Positions 47,005-59,507 of a DNA stretch of 64,000 nt are shown piece after piece. Made by a program: the position numbers and the translations under genes. The notes under the pieces are model-generated. The model searched no databases and was not told where the DNA came from. It was given only the letters and a program-made list of their open reading frames with translations. The DNA comes from Melitaea cinxia (Eukaryota > Arthropoda > Insecta > Lepidoptera > Nymphalidae), in assembly GCF_905220565.1 (NCBI RefSeq), contig NC_059417.1, positions 8,666,518-8,730,517 on the forward strand, given 5' to 3'. Numbering within the stretch: position 1 is the stretch's first letter; every line of letters starts with the position of its first letter.

Positions 47005-49770
47005 ATTTCTGTATTGTGATTGGAACGCCCATTTTCGGGCAAAGGCCTCCTCCATCCTTCTCCATGCAGTACGATCTCTCACCAATCTCGTCCAGGTGGT
47101 CCCCGCCGCCTCGGTTAAGTCATCGCATCAGCGCCGCCGAGGCCTACCTTTCAGCCTGCGCTTGTGTCGAGGGTATCAATGGAGCAATTTTTCTGTCCAA
47201 TGTCCATCAGTGCTTCTCGCAATATGCCCAGCCCACCGCCATTTAAGAAGACATGCCAGTTTTGCCGCTTTAAGTTTTAGGCCTGTGTGTATCATGTTCA
47301 TATTTTCTTTAGTTATCTGCCATGTGTGGCAGCCGTAAAGCAGAGTCGACGTCACTACCGAGTCAATTACTTTCTTTTTCAGTTTAATGTCAATTTGTGA
47401 TTTGAAAATATGTTTAAGGGTACGACGCCCAAGCTTTTTTGATTCTTCTTTCTATTTTATCGTTATAGTGCACTTTGAAGGATATACTCTGCCCTAGGTA
47501 CACGTAGTTGTCAATGTACTTGATAGTTTTCCCATGTATCACAACTTTAGCGTGTTCTTCATTAGTGTTTTTTCAGAGTTCATCTCCAAGCCACACTTTC
47601 TGCTTTGCAAATCTAGAGTCTCGAGCATGTGTGACAACTGTTATTGGTTTTCGGCTAATATGATGATATCATCTGCGAAGCGAAGATGGTTTAGATATTC
47701 CCCGTTTATATTAATTCCTAGGCCTTTCCAATCTAGCCTTCTAAATATGTGCTCTAGCAGAGCAGTGATAAGGTTAGGAGATATCGTGTCGCCTTGTTTC
47801 GTTTTGTTCGCCACGTCGTACGTCAAAAATTTTGCCTTTTTTTCTAGCTTTATAGTTGTTCTGCTTTTTGAGTATGTCTCTTGGAGGATGGTTATGTATT
47901 TTATGGGTATATGCTGGTCTCTTAAGGTGACCCATAAAGTTTCGTAATGAATTGATTCAAAAGCCTTTTTGTAGTCTATAAACGTACCATACCAACCATA
48001 CTCTACGTATCTCTCAATTACTTGCTTTAGAGAGAAGATATGGTCTATAGTAGAGTAGTTGCTTCTAAAGCCGGCCTGTTCCCGAGGCTATTGTAGCTCG
48101 AAGTGTCTTTTTAATCTTCCTAGTATTATTTTCGTAAATAATTTGTAGGTTGTCTGAAGTAGGCTAATGGGCCGATAGTTGCATATATCTTGAGGGTTAC
48201 CCTTCTTATAAAGTAGTTTTATATTTGCAGTTTCTCATTCTTCAGGTATTTTCCCTTGATTCATAATATCGTTAAATAGTCGAGTTAACATGGGTGTTAT
48301 AGGCTCTATAATAACTTTCATGGTTTCATTTGTTATAAAGTCTTCTCCTGGGCTTTTCATTGGTTTTAAAGATTGAATAGCCTGTCGTATTTCACATTCT
48401 AGGAATACAGAAAACTCTACATCATATTTATCTTGATTTGTAAACTATATGTCGGCGGGAAGTGGTCTATTATATAGATTTTGATAAAATTCCGTAACTA
48501 TGCTATAATAGTGTTTCTATTTGTAGAGAATATCCCCGTTTTACCTTGCACAGTCAGTTTACACTCTTTGGAGCTGTTTAATCGTTTGTTTCCTCGTTTT
48601 ACAGAACTCCGTCTTTCTAATTCTTCTTCGAAAATTTGTAGTTTGTAGTTTTCTTTGTTTGTTTTTATTCGTTTCCTGATTTTTTTGTACAAGTTCTTTA
48701 GTCGTTTCTTATAATATTGTGTTTTTATTGATTTTTCTTCAAGCTTGGTCTTTTCTGTTATCAACTTTTTTATATCTTCTGTTATTGCCCATTGTGCCCT
48801 GGTTTTGTCAGCCTTTGGCAGCATACTAACGTTTTTCTGGATTGTGTGGATCAGACTCGTATAAGTTTGTTGTATGTCATTAGTATTTTCAGAAGGTTTT
48901 AATAAGTCTATAAAAGAATTTTTCAAATGATCACACTCAATAGGTAAGTATCCTGATTGCCTGTTTCTATATGTTTTTCTTGATTTCGGTTCCGTTTTAC
49001 AGATGGAAAGTGTTGCTCGTACCATTCTATGATCGGTTGGGTGTGAGGTTTTGTTGACTTCGCTATTCTGTACGGAACAGATGTCGCTCGTTTTAGATAT
49101 AATGTAATCTATTTCATTAAGCGTGTGTCCATCTGGTGATTGCCACGTCCATTTCCTTTTAGCTTTCTTTTTAAAGTGTGTATTCATAATGTAGAGCAAA
49201 AGTTGACAAGTCTCGAACCCTTGCTGTTACGGGATCCATATCCCCAAGGTCCCATTATTGCGCTCTCTTCAGGGGTTGCTAGGCCGATTTTTGCATTAAA
49301 GTAGCCTATTATGAACATTTTAGGGAGAGAGTTTTCCTTCGCTAGCGGTATGTCGTTGTAAAGACTTTCTAGCTCTTCTTCAGATGACTTTACCATTGGG
49401 GAGTAAACTTGTCTGATGGTAAGAGAGGTACAGCCTATCCTTACGACCAATCTGGCGACTCTATCAGAAAAGGTTCTAAAGTCAATGATTTGATTTTTAA
49501 ATTTATTTTTAATCATAAACCCAACCCTATTTTTGCCACTTTTCTTCCCTGTGTACATCAAAATGTATTTACTGTGTCTATGATGTGGGTTCCTTCCTTT
49601 TTAAGTTCTGAGGTACCCAATATATCCCATTTATTATTGCTTAGAGCGTATTCAAGTTCTTCCTGGCGGCCTATGCCTACCAGTAATCGAACGTTGGGTG
49701 TCTCGATGTATAAGCGATGGATGGAGGGTATCCGTCTACTACTCTCACGAGGACGAGTCGGCTTGAGTTA
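47005..49770 (-). pseudogene. RTE-type non-LTR retrotransposon, near full length
   Basis: The order on the minus strand runs from an apurinic-like endonuclease (about 49770-48990) to the reverse transcriptase (about 48480-47560) and a C-terminal region to about 47010. Endonuclease segments are GIGRQEELEYALSNNKWDIL, MMYTGKKSGKNRVGFM, RKWTWQSPDGHTLNEIDYI and HPTDHRMVRATL, including the catalytic DH pair. Reverse transcriptase pieces are TKQGDTISPNLITALLEHIF and LNHLRFADDIIILAENQ with the FADD catalytic box. The tail carries WRWAGHIARSTDGHWTEKLL and GRPRRRWDDLTEAAGTTWTR, typical of RTE/BovB-like elements often misannotated as craniofacial development protein 2. At least three frameshifts or stops break it, so it is not functional. 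Several apparent plus-strand frames over it are shadows. Confidence 0.88.
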
Positions 49771-49876
49771 TATTTCAAGTATAGTTATTTCGTTATTGCA
49801 TTTTCACTTGGGTGAATTTGCACTATCAAGATATTTCTTTCTACCCAACTATTAAAAACTATAAATTATTCTAATT
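49769..49876 (+). repeat. Direct duplication, right copy (filled site)
   Basis: Copy of 46374-46538, starting directly at the 5' end of the RTE relic and continuing after the family A insertion at 50318-50370. It has about ten differences from the left copy. Confidence 0.85.
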
Positions 49877-50321
49877 TATAACCAACTTCAAAAAAAGGAG
49901 GAGGTTACTCAATTCGACCGTATATATATATTTTTTTTATGTATGTTCGAGGATAACTCCGACGTTTATGAACCGATTTTGATAATTCTTTTTTTTTTTG
50001 TTGGAAAAGAGATATCCCTAGTTTGGTATCATGATAAGGAAACCAGGATCTAATGATGGAATCCCAGAGAAATCGAGGGAAACCCTCTAAAATTCTGAAA
50101 AACTTATTACTGGGTGTACCGATTTTAATGATTTTTAATTTAATCGAAAGCCGATGTTTATCATGTGGACACATTTTAATTTCATCGAGATCTGATTACA
50201 ACTTTTGGAGTAATCTTTGATAATGCGTATTTACTTGACTTTTTTTTTCGTCTACCTACGTTGTATTTCTTGTCGATATAATTGAAGTCTATTTTTCTTC
50301 GTTTGCCTGCAAACACAATTA
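49877..50321 (+). mobile_element. Foldback family A copy with known empty site
   Basis: It starts AACCAACTTCAAAAAAAGGA and ends TCGTTTGCCTGCAAACACAA TTA. The flanking TTATAAC occurs on both sides (49875 and about 50319), and the paralogous empty site at 46374-46538 has a single TTATTAC. So the element is a discrete insertion of about 445 bp. The hairpin arms are preserved while the loop differs (CT in place of GA). Confidence 0.85.
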
Positions 50322-50521
50322 TTATAACAAAATATATGTGGTAGTTTTCTTTACAATCTTACTAAATAATGATACAATACAAATTGTGAATATTATAAAA
50401 AAATGTTTAAAAAGAAAAACCGGCAATTAACGATCGTCTAACACCATTCATCATAACAACACTAGAGTTCTCCAAAATCCACTTGCTATCGTGAGAAGCG
50501 GTCTAGTGAGACTAAAGTGAA

Positions 50522-53500
50522 ATGGCTTCCTTATGTAGACAAATTATTAGGGCAAATTCCCTTAAAAGCACCCTTTTTTCAACAGCCCGAAGGGGATTCG
50601 CAGACAAAAGTAAGAATTATATTTTATTAAATAATAACCTGCTATACCTGTCAATGTTTCGTTACGTAATGTCAAAAGTATTCACAAATTTGCAAAATTA
50701 GAAAATAGTATTTAAAGTCTTACAGTGTAGTAATAGATCATATAGAAACTTCATTTATTTGATAAATATGTAATTTCTAAATCATTTGGCTTTTCGCGTG
50801 ACATTGAAGATGTCAATATACATAGGCACATTTTACGTATTGATTTTCGTTTTGACCCAAAATAATGAACTATTTTCAAACTCCAGTCGAAAAACGTTCT
50901 TTAAATAGATGAGCGTGTGTTATGAATTTTGTTTTTCTAAGGAAATGTTAATGTAATTTACTATTGATTTTATTTTGTAGGTTATAATCTTATCTATTTA
51001 AATTCTTTGTGATAATAAAGTTGGCCAATGATTTCAACGATAGACAAATTATACTATCATAGATACATTTAAATTAGACCTATTTAAATTTTGCTTTTAG
51101 TAATATACCAGTGGTATTCCTAATTTTTTCATTATTTTAATTCTTTAAAATCTATATACTATCAAATGTAAACAAAGTTATAATTCACTTCTTCACTTGC
51201 CAAAAAAAAAATTCTTGTAGTAAATGGACAACAATAAGTAATAGTAACAGGAATACACATCTTAAAATGTCACCTGTATGAAAATTCAATACTCATTTAC
51301 CTACTGGTCAATATTATATTCACTGGTTCTCCTATAAGGCATAGTGTGATGTTCTTAATCCTGTTACATTCTTTCTTTACGCTAAAAAATTGTTTAAATT
51401 ACCAAATGTTATTAGATTAGTGCAGGCAAATTCATAAATTACCTCGTTGCTAATGTATTGCTATTAATGATATTATAAGGATAATATAATATATAGTTAT
51501 AATTGAAAATGGGATGCAATGGCCTTCAGTGGGATTTGAATCCCATGTTGTGGTCATGAAACAGACGACAGTCTCCAACAACATTTAACATTTGTCATGT
51601 GTAACATCATACACCCGACTGCTAGTATATCAGCCACTTACTTTTACCACTACACCAATGTGTCTATAAATTAAATTAACATCTATAGACAAATTTTAAA
51701 ATCTTGAATACACGCTAATTTTTTTATATGATATTTTTATTAGTGATGCCCGATCCTCTGGAGCATGCCACTGGTTTGGAGAGGAAAGAATTGTTGGCCA
51801 TGCAGGCGGGTAACGATGATCCTTTCAACATGAAGGTGCTTAAGAAAGCCGCAGGAACCCGTGAGAACCCAACACTTGTGCCGTCTTGCTTTGACGCACG
51901 TATTGTAGGATGCATATGTATGTATTTAGTATTAAAAAACTGATTATAACTTTTTCTAAAATCAAATCACTGACATGTCAGTTATTTATTAACAATGACA
52001 AACATGAAATTTTTACTTTATTTGTAATTTACAGGTGAAGAGCATGCCACCGCAATAAACTGGCTCTGGGTACACAAGGTATATACCAGTTATTTCTTAA
52101 TTCTATTACATGTTAATGATTCAGTCTGTAACACCCGACTGCTGGGCACAGGCCTCTTTCTCCATGTTGGAGAAAGGTCATATTTTAATCTACCAAATAG
52201 GTCCTATGCGGGTGTACTAATACATATTATTGCATACAAAAGTAATTTTGAATATTCACAAAGTTAACCAATTTTTGTCTTATGAATATTGTGATTGTTT
52301 AAATGATATAATTATGTTATAAAATTTAATTACTTTTAGTAACAGGTTGATGGTGAATGATTTAAATAAATAATATAAGATGTTACAAAATAATAATAAT
52401 CAATCATTATAATAATAAATTCTTTATTTGGACCACATGCTTTAACAATTTCTTAACCCGCCCAACTGCCAGACAGTTTATCAGCACAAAAGAATCTTAA
52501 GTTACTAACTGGATGAAATTTTCTAAATACACTTGAGTATTAACTATTATAAAACCCAATTATCTTTATCAAATCCAGTCAGGAGACTTGTAATGCGACT
52601 GTAAAGAAGGACATTAACTAAATCAACTGTTAGAATATATTTTTGTTGCCATGATATTTTTAGCTATGGCAACATTTTGCCTTAAACACCCATACTCTAC
52701 TGCAGAAATAGATAAGGTGATATAATAGGCATTACATAAAGCATTTCAAAATATCTAAAATTGTAATAAGTAAACATTTTGAGTAATTGCTGTCATAACA
52801 TGCTGCTTTTTAATATTGGTTCTCACTATCACAGGTTGGCTGGAAGAGATCTCTTTTAGAGATAAGTTCATGGTTGCAAAATAAAATTGTATACCAGGAA
52901 CTGTAGAAGTTTTTTATTAGGGTCGCATGCTTGCAATACTTCTAGTGTTGCAGGCGTCTATAGGCTACGGTAGTCGCTTAATATCAGTTGAACCGTACGC
53001 TTGCTTGCCGAACTAGTTGTATAAAAAAAAAGTAAAAATTTAAGTGCAATAACAAAATTGCACTTAAATTTCTACGTATTAATAAGTTACCTACAGTAAA
53101 ATCACCATAATTCTTCATGCAAGTAACAAAGCTTTATTGATTTTTTTTTATTCATTCTATTTTGAAAAATAAACAAAAATATAAAAATTGTAATTTTACA
53201 ACAAAAACATAAACATCGATTGTTAAATATATGACATAATAAAATTGTGCCTAGATAGGTCCTTCTTACTATAGGCCTAGATAGGTACTGTGTGGCTACG
53301 GTACTGAAGAATATAGCCACCCCCTCTCTTCCCGTGGGTGTCGTAAGAGGCGACTAAGGGATAACAAGGTTTCACAACCATCTTGGAACTTAAGAAGCCG
53401 ACCGATGGCGGGATAACCATCCAACTGCTGGCTTTGAAATACACAGGCCGAAGACGGGCAGCAGCGTCTTCGGTGCGACAAAGCCAGCCCTGACGTCACC

Positions 53501-53786
53501 AACCCGTCTGCCCAGCGTGGTGACTATGGGCAAAACACATGAGTTCACGTTATTTTTGGCGTAAACTTGTGGAGGCCTATGTCCAGCAGTGGACTGTATA
53601 GGCTGTAATGATGAGGTCCTTCTTAATTTATCACTCAAATAGGCATAGACTTGATATTCCAAAAATTTTTTTTACTTTTACAACTACATTACATAACTAA
53701 CCCTAATTACTTTTAACACACAGGACCACCCCCGCCGCTGTGAATGTGGACACTGGTACAAACTTATTGAGAAGCAGCCCCTCTAA
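50522..53786 (+). CDS. COX5B: Cytochrome c oxidase subunit 5B, mitochondrial
   Basis: This is the nuclear-encoded matrix-side zinc subunit of respiratory complex IV. Coding exons 50522-50609, 51744-51917, 52035-52078 and 53724-53786 sum to 369 bases, 122 residues plus TAA. All junctions are GT/AG and in phase. Residues 1-29 (MASLCRQIIRANSLKSTLFS, then TARRGFADK) are a basic, Ser-rich presequence for mitochondrial import. The mature part has MPDPLEHATGLERKELLAMQ, NDDPFNMKVLKKAAGT, SCFDARIVGCICEEHATAIN and WLWVHK, then RRCECGHWYKLIEKQPL. Zn ligands are expected from CIC (residues 86-88) and CEC, where the vertebrate protein has CPSC. Length is normal. Intron 1 holds a SINE and intron 3 (1.6 kb) holds two or three repeats, with no effect on coding. 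It appears functional. Confidence 0.97.
51518..51662 (-). mobile_element. tRNA-derived SINE in COX5B intron 1
   Basis: On the minus strand the A box TTGGTGTAGTGGTAAAAGTA lies at the start and the B box GGGATTCAAATCCCACTGAA about 100 bases on, near 51550-51531. The wide spacing and lack of a cloverleaf argue for a SINE rather than a tRNA gene. Antisense to COX5B. Confidence 0.6.
52130..52185 (-). mobile_element. Metulj-like SINE 3' end in COX5B intron 3
   Basis: GTAACACCCGACTGCTGGGC and ACAGGCCTCTTTCTCCATGT match the reversed tail of the Metulj-like SINE. 5'-truncated. Confidence 0.55.
52915..53030 (-). repeat. Repeat family C fragment in COX5B intron 3
   Basis: TTGCAGGCGTCTATAGGCTA, CGGTAGTCGCTTAATATCAG and TTGAACCGTACGCTTGCTTG match the 5' half of family C reversed. 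Confidence 0.65.
53284..53618 (+). repeat. Repeat family B, full copy in COX5B intron 3
   Basis: Starting TACTGTGTGGCTACGGTACT, with CCCGTGGGTGTCGTAAGAGG, CCGACCGATGGCGGGATAAC, CGGTGCGACAAAGCCAGCCC, GAGTTCACGTTATTTTTGGC and GTCCAGCAGTGGACTGTATA. It ends about 105 bases before exon 4, close to the branch-point region but not in it. Confidence 0.85.
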
Positions 53787-54056
53787 GCGTGTCTACTTAC
53801 GATTAGTTTTACTGTTAGTAGTCGTTATTATACTGCAATAACTGCGCGTCTGCGTTATTCCAATGTTCCTGTAAATAAGATGCGTTATAGGAACGAAAAC
53901 GATCATAATTAAATAATTGTAAGCCTTTAAAAGTGTTTCATTCAATCGTTACCTACTGCAGTGTTGTGTTGTTAACGGGATTTATTTTATGTAGATAATT
54001 AAACAATTAAAATTAGATCATGTTTTGTTATTTCATATCCATATGATTATATGATA

Positions 54057-54560
54057 CTAGCAGTGCCCGCGGCTTCGCCTGCGTTGAAATCAGTGTGTCA
54101 CAACGTTTTCCCGGTAAACTTCCAGTAAAACTCTCGACCCCAATTAAACTCTCTCAGCGGTGGAATATCGCAAAATCCGTTCTTATCGGATGTCTACGCC
54201 CTGTAAGGAGCCTTTCTACCAAATTTCAAGTTTATAACTGTTATAGTTTCGGAGATTTCGTGATCAGTGAGCCAACCTACTATCCCCCGTTTTAACCCCA
54301 AATAGGGATTGATTTCTAAAGATACATTATTTGGAGACCTTTTCACCATCTATAGAGCTTACATTTGAAATTTCAAGTCTCTTACTTCAAAAAAATAGGA
54401 CTTTCATACAAACTTCCAACCCCCGTTTTACCCCCTTAGGGGTCGTTTCTCATAAAATCCGTTCTTAGCGGATGCCTACGTCTTATAAGGAGCCTACCTG
54501 CCAAATTTCAAGTTTTTAGGTGTTATAGTTTTGGAGATTTCGTGATGAGTGACCTTTCGT
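54057..54560 (-). mobile_element. Helitron, ~0.5 kb, with internal duplication
   Basis: On the minus strand it ends GGCGAAGCCGCGGGCACTG-CTAG|T (54060-54057). A segment with AAAATCCGTTCTTAKCGGAT, CTACG and AAATTTCAAGTTT, then AGATTTCGTGAT, occurs twice (about 54160-54270 and 54455-54555). The 5' border is approximate. It lies about 270 bases past the COX5B stop. Confidence 0.7.
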
Positions 54561-54809
54561 AGATTATTGGTAAACTATTAATTCTGTGATTTTATAATAT
54601 ATGTTATTATGTTTTGACAAAATATTAAATAAGTAAATTTTTAATTTATTTCAAAAGTAGTTAATTACCTACACATACATTTATTAAGTATTTTTAAAAT
54701 TGTTTGAAATTATTTTCTTTTAATTGAAAATTGCAACATCAAGATACTAAGAAAATTTTAATCGGACTAGATAGTATAAAACATATTAAATGTAGAAGTA
54801 ACTGGCATC
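54561..54809. other. AT-rich spacer
   Basis: No coding or repeat assignment. Confidence 0.4.
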
Positions 54810-56715
54810 GGCATACTTTATTATACCTGACGACCTGGCCAGTAGTTATTTCTAAAGGTCTTCCACAAGGATCCATTTTGAACCCCATATTGTATAATTT
54901 ATACACATAGTATCTAGACTTAAATATCGATAGAAAGATTGAGGTTTTGCAATATGCGGATAATTTATTATTATATGTAAAAAGTAAAAATATTGAATTA
55001 GCATGTACAGAGTTAACGACATCTCTTCAATATTTAAAAAAATGGCTTAATGATCATGGTCTAAATTTGTCCCCATCTAAAAGTTCAGTAGTTTTATTCT
55101 CCCGTATGCGATCAACCACTCCAAGTCACGTTTTTTACGATGAGACCATTATACCACAAAAACAAGATTTTAAATTTTTAGGCGTTATTTTAAACAATAA
55201 ACCTACAGGCATCTCTCAATGCAATTTTATCGCCAGTAAGTGTGAAAAAATAATTAACATCATAAGGTGTTTAGCAGGAGTTTGGTGGGGTGCCCATCCT
55301 TTTTATTTGAAACTTGTGTATAATGCTCTCATACGGAGTGTCATGGAATATGGTTCATTCTTATTAGAACCGGGTCTTCTTTCTGGATTTAAAATGTTGA
55401 ACAAAATTCAAAATAAATGCTAAATAATTTGTGGGGCAATGAAGTCTAGCCCAATTAACGCTTTACAAATCGAATGCTGCGATCCTCCGTTACAATTACG
55501 ACGTCAGTATTTGTCTGATAAATTTCTTTTTCACCGTCTACAGCTTTCCAATCATCCCCTTATTGAAAAACTTCATCTTTTAGCTTCCTTTGTGTCGAAT
55601 TCACCGTACTGGACACATAAATCCAATCCATATTTAGTCAACAGCTATTATAAGTTCAAATCTCTTTCTGCACCTTTACATCAATCTAACATGCTACCTT
55701 TGTTTTCTTGTCCTTACGAATCTCTCATTCTATCGCCACAAATATTGAATATGGGTATATCTAAGTCGGGCTTTTTAATAGCTAACGAAAAATTTAATAC
55801 AATTATTAACAAAAAATTTAAAAACTTCCATCTGATATTTACTGATGCTTCAAAACACGATGCTAACGGTACTGTAGGTGTAGGAATCATTCACTGTCAG
55901 TATAATATTGTAGAGAAGGTAAAATTCCCACCAGAATCTTCTGTTTTTTCTGGAGAGTGCTTTGGTATCTTCAAAGCCTTAGAATATATATTATTAGCTA
56001 AGCTCAATAACTCAATATTTTTTAGTGATTCACTTAGTTCTTTACAAGCATTAGAAAAGAACCCATTTAAAATTAAACAGCACAATCCCATAGTATTCGA
56101 TATAAGAAAACTTCTATCTATATGCTTATAATAATAAATTTACACAAAAATTATAATATTAAATTTTCTTGGATTCCTGGTCATTCTGGAATCCAAGAAA
56201 ATGTTATTGCAGACGCTCTTGCTAATGAAGCGATTTCATGTGGTGACCTTGTTCCGTATAAGATTTACTGCTCAGATTTGTTATCAATACCTAAACTCGA
56301 TCTTGACACATCTTGGAAAACATTATGGGAAAAAGTAGTAAAGAAAAGGGTAATTATTATTACTCTCTTCAGCCTGATATTCTATCAAAACCGTGATTCT
56401 TCTCAATGAATTTTAATAGGAGGTGCTCTAGTATCATTTCAAGATTGAGACTTGGCCATACTTGTACACTTGCTCATCTTGCTAAGTTTAAAATTACTAA
56501 CGACTCTTCTTGTTTGTGTGGTTGTGAAACAGGCGATGCAAATCATTTTTTCTTTTCTTGTCCTCTTTATAATCGTATCGATTTTCTGAAATTCATACTA
56601 GCATATCATATCCCTTTTCCAACCTCAATTTCTTGTCTTTTATTTATAAAAAAATATTACATATATAAAATAATTTCAGATTATATAATTATTAATAATA
56701 TAGAAATTTAAATAT
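54810..56715 (+). pseudogene. Non-LTR retrotransposon (RT-RNase H-CCHC)
   Basis: Begins inside the reverse transcriptase with VISKGLPQGSILNPILYNLY (about 54855-54905). This is followed by LQYADNLLLYV, where the catalytic YADD is YADN, then FKFLGVILNN and NALIRSVMEYGS. After a stop at 55421 the frame continues at 55439 to RNase H: IFTDASKHDANGTVGVGI, SGECFGIFKALEYI, FFSDSLSSLQAL and, after a frameshift near 56130, SWIPGHSGIQENVIADALAN. The tail has CLCGCETGDANHFFFSC, a CCHC motif, ending at 56709 (TAA). This layout suits I/Jockey-group elements. One in-frame stop, one frameshift and the Asp-to-Asn change mean it is dead, but only lightly decayed. The 5' part is absent. Confidence 0.88.
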
Positions 56716-56904
56716 TTATCACATTAAATATGAATCTGGCATTATCTGGTTTAGTTTTTATATAATGTATGTCATACATACATAATATAGGTAATATATT
56801 TTATTATTTTATATATTTATTATCTATATGTCATAAATATCCTATATCTATTCCTGCCCTGAATGATTCCTAAATTTAGCTCCTCCCGTTCATGTCCCGT
56901 TCCT
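56716..56904. other. AT-rich spacer before piggyBac
   Basis: Several ATA/TAT runs; a short TAA-rich stretch directly after the retrotransposon stop may be its tail. Confidence 0.4.
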
Positions 56905-57196
56905 TTAACCCCTTATAGGACGGCTCATACAAAGTGGCCAGTAAACTGGACTGTTACGTTAAGGTCGAAATTAAATACAGTTTTGTTCCGAAGTTCAACC
57001 TTATGCACTTTTCCGACTTGTGTTGAAGCACGCTGGCCTGTAAGCTAGCCAGCGTTCGTTTTAGTTGCGCGCTCAAGAAATTTCGCGCCATTTTTCACGG
57101 TGGCCAGTATACTGACCACTGTGCGCCCGCAGCGTAGTTTTTACTGTCACCGCGCGAGTGCAGGATGTTTTTTGATGTGCTAAAGTGAAAATAAAT

Positions 57197-59507
57197 ATGT
57201 CTGGCTTTAACAGGTGAGTAAAACTTATTGATTATAGTTTAAGCTTTAATGTTATTCCCAATAATGATATAGTTTTATAATAAAAATGTGATTTATGAAC
57301 GATTGAATGCCAGTCGGTCTTTGAGAAAAACATAACCTAAAAATTACATATGTAACTTTGAACTACTGCATAAAGTTTTTGTTTTGGTGTGATCACTTGA
57401 AATAATATTATTTGCAATATAATAATAAGCTTTTTTTTATATTAATTAATAGATTAATCACAACCATTCTGGTTCGGTAGTTATAACCCAAAATCCCGCC
57501 AGTTTTAGTACTTTTTTCGTGCATTTTCGTGCCAGTGTTGAAACGTTAATAAAAATCTTTTAATTTTATATTAACAAACGAAATTTTCTTTGCTTTAGAA
57601 AAAGCTACACTTACTCGGAGTTGGAAGCACTTGATGAAGACCAGTGGAATGATTTTATGGGCATCACAGATGACCAGGCCGTCCATTCTGACGTTGGTGG
57701 TGATTCTGATGGTGAAGACTGTTTCAACGACAGTATCATCACCAATAATGCCAGTAGCTGTAGTACCCGTAGGAGAAACCGAGACCAACTGCCAGGACCA
57801 TCACGTTTGTCAGAACCTCCTCCCTCTACATCATCACCTTCACTAAATTTAACATCCTCATCGTCGCTGCCGCAGTCGCCACTATCACCCCCGTTGCCGC
57901 CGCCACCACCCCCGTCGTCACCGCCACCACCTCCGTCGCCGTCGCCCCCACCCCCGTCTTCGCCCCTACCACCCCATCCTCAAGTAGCCCCAAGTACTAT
58001 TGAGGTAAACGATGATCTAAATAAGTGGAGCAATAAACATTTTCGTGAGCCACCTATTTTCAAAAATAGTACTTTCAAAAATTATGTTGGAATAAATACA
58101 GAAGTCAATTTACAGTCACCACTACAAATACTTACCCTTTTCTTGACACCTTTTTTTTTCAATCTCATGATTACTGAAAGTAACAGATATGCCACACAGT
58201 GCCATCAGACTCTGAACCTAACGGAAGAGGAGCTGAAGAAGTTCATAGGGATTTTGATAATTATGGGGTTCCACAGTTTACCCTCCCTAAGGCTTTATTG
58301 GTCGCAAGATACAAATTTTCATGTGCCAAGAATTAGCAGTGTCATGAGCATGCGCCGATTTTTAAAAATAATGAGATTTTTGCATGTGAACGATAATGAA
58401 AAAATGATCCCCAGGGGCAACGCAGGTTACGATCGCCTATTCAAAATAAGACCTCTGCTCACCCATTTTTCACAGATTTTTTCTTCTGTTTTTAGTCCGC
58501 ATCAGCAACTCTCAATAGACGAAAGTATGATAGCATTCAAAGGTAGATCAACATTAAAACAATATATGCCACTGAAGCCAATAAAGCGTGGCTTCAAAGT
58601 GTGGGTAATATGCTGCGCTGTAACGGGTTACATGATTAACTTTGATGTTTACGAAGGAAAGTTACAAGTTGAGAGGGAAATGAGTCTGGGCGAAACAGTT
58701 GTTATGAAATTAGCTGGAATGTTTGAGCATCTGGGTTATTGCATATTTTTTGATAGATTTTTTACTTCTCTGCCTTTATTAGTCAAGCTGTTGCGAAAAA
58801 AAATTTTCGCTGTTGGTACTATTATGCCTACAAGAAAATTCTTCCCGTCTAATAAACTTCCCCTTGACCGGACCATGGCTTTGGGTGATAGTGCTTGCGC
58901 AATGACGAAATCCAACATTTCTGTTAGTAAATGGAGAGACCGAGGGAAAAAAGCAGTTTGTGTTGCTTCAAATATGCATAACCCAAGCAAAAAAGGATAT
59001 GTGCGCCGTACTAATAGTCAGGGTAATAAGGAACAAGTCGCCTGTCCTAGTCCTATTATCGATTATAATAAATACATGGGAGGGGTTGATAAATTTGATC
59101 AACACATGGCATCCTATAATATATCGTGGAAATCACGACGTTGGTGGATGAAAATTTGGTTTTATTTAATTGAATCTGCGATTGTCAACTCCTACATTGT
59201 TTACAAGGATACCTGGACGAAGGCTTACCCTGGGGGTACAAAACCCATGACTCATTTGATATTCAGGAGCAAATTAGCTGATGAACTTATTGGAGATGAA
59301 AAACCCTCTGTACCTATTCAAAATGACGATGATGAGAATGACCACAGGCCAATAAAGTCAACCAAGAAAAATTTAAGACGATGCAGATATTGCAGTACTG
59401 CTTCTAAGCCAAAGAGAAGTACCTATGAATGTGTTAAGTGCAATGTCGCCTTATGTGTAGAATGCTTTGTACCATTTCATAATTCAGGAATGAAAAAGAA
59501 AATCTAA
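57197..59507 (+). CDS. piggyBac transposase, intron-containing
   Basis: DDE-type cut-and-paste transposase. Exon 1 (57197-57213) gives MSGFNR and joins through a 385-bp intron (GTGAGT...TTTAG) to exon 2 (57599-59507), for 641 residues with no stop. Exon 2 has no upstream in-frame ATG near its start, and the splice restores one. After an acidic N-terminus comes a Ser/Pro-rich segment (about residues 63-125), then the DDE_Tnp_1_7 core. Catalytic Asp candidates are D313 (LSIDESMIAFKGR), D391 (CIFFDRFFTSLP) and D503/D506 (MGGVDKFDQHMASYN); the 78-residue spacing of the first two equals that recalled for the moth piggyBac. The C-terminus (601-633) is CRYCSTASK, YECVKCN and LCVECFVPFH, a Cys-rich domain thought to bind terminal DNA. 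No defect is seen, so activity is possible but inferred. Confidence 0.95.

Noticed and set aside
49409..49855. 148-codon plus-strand frame
   Set aside because: Antisense shadow of the RTE endonuclease on the minus strand.
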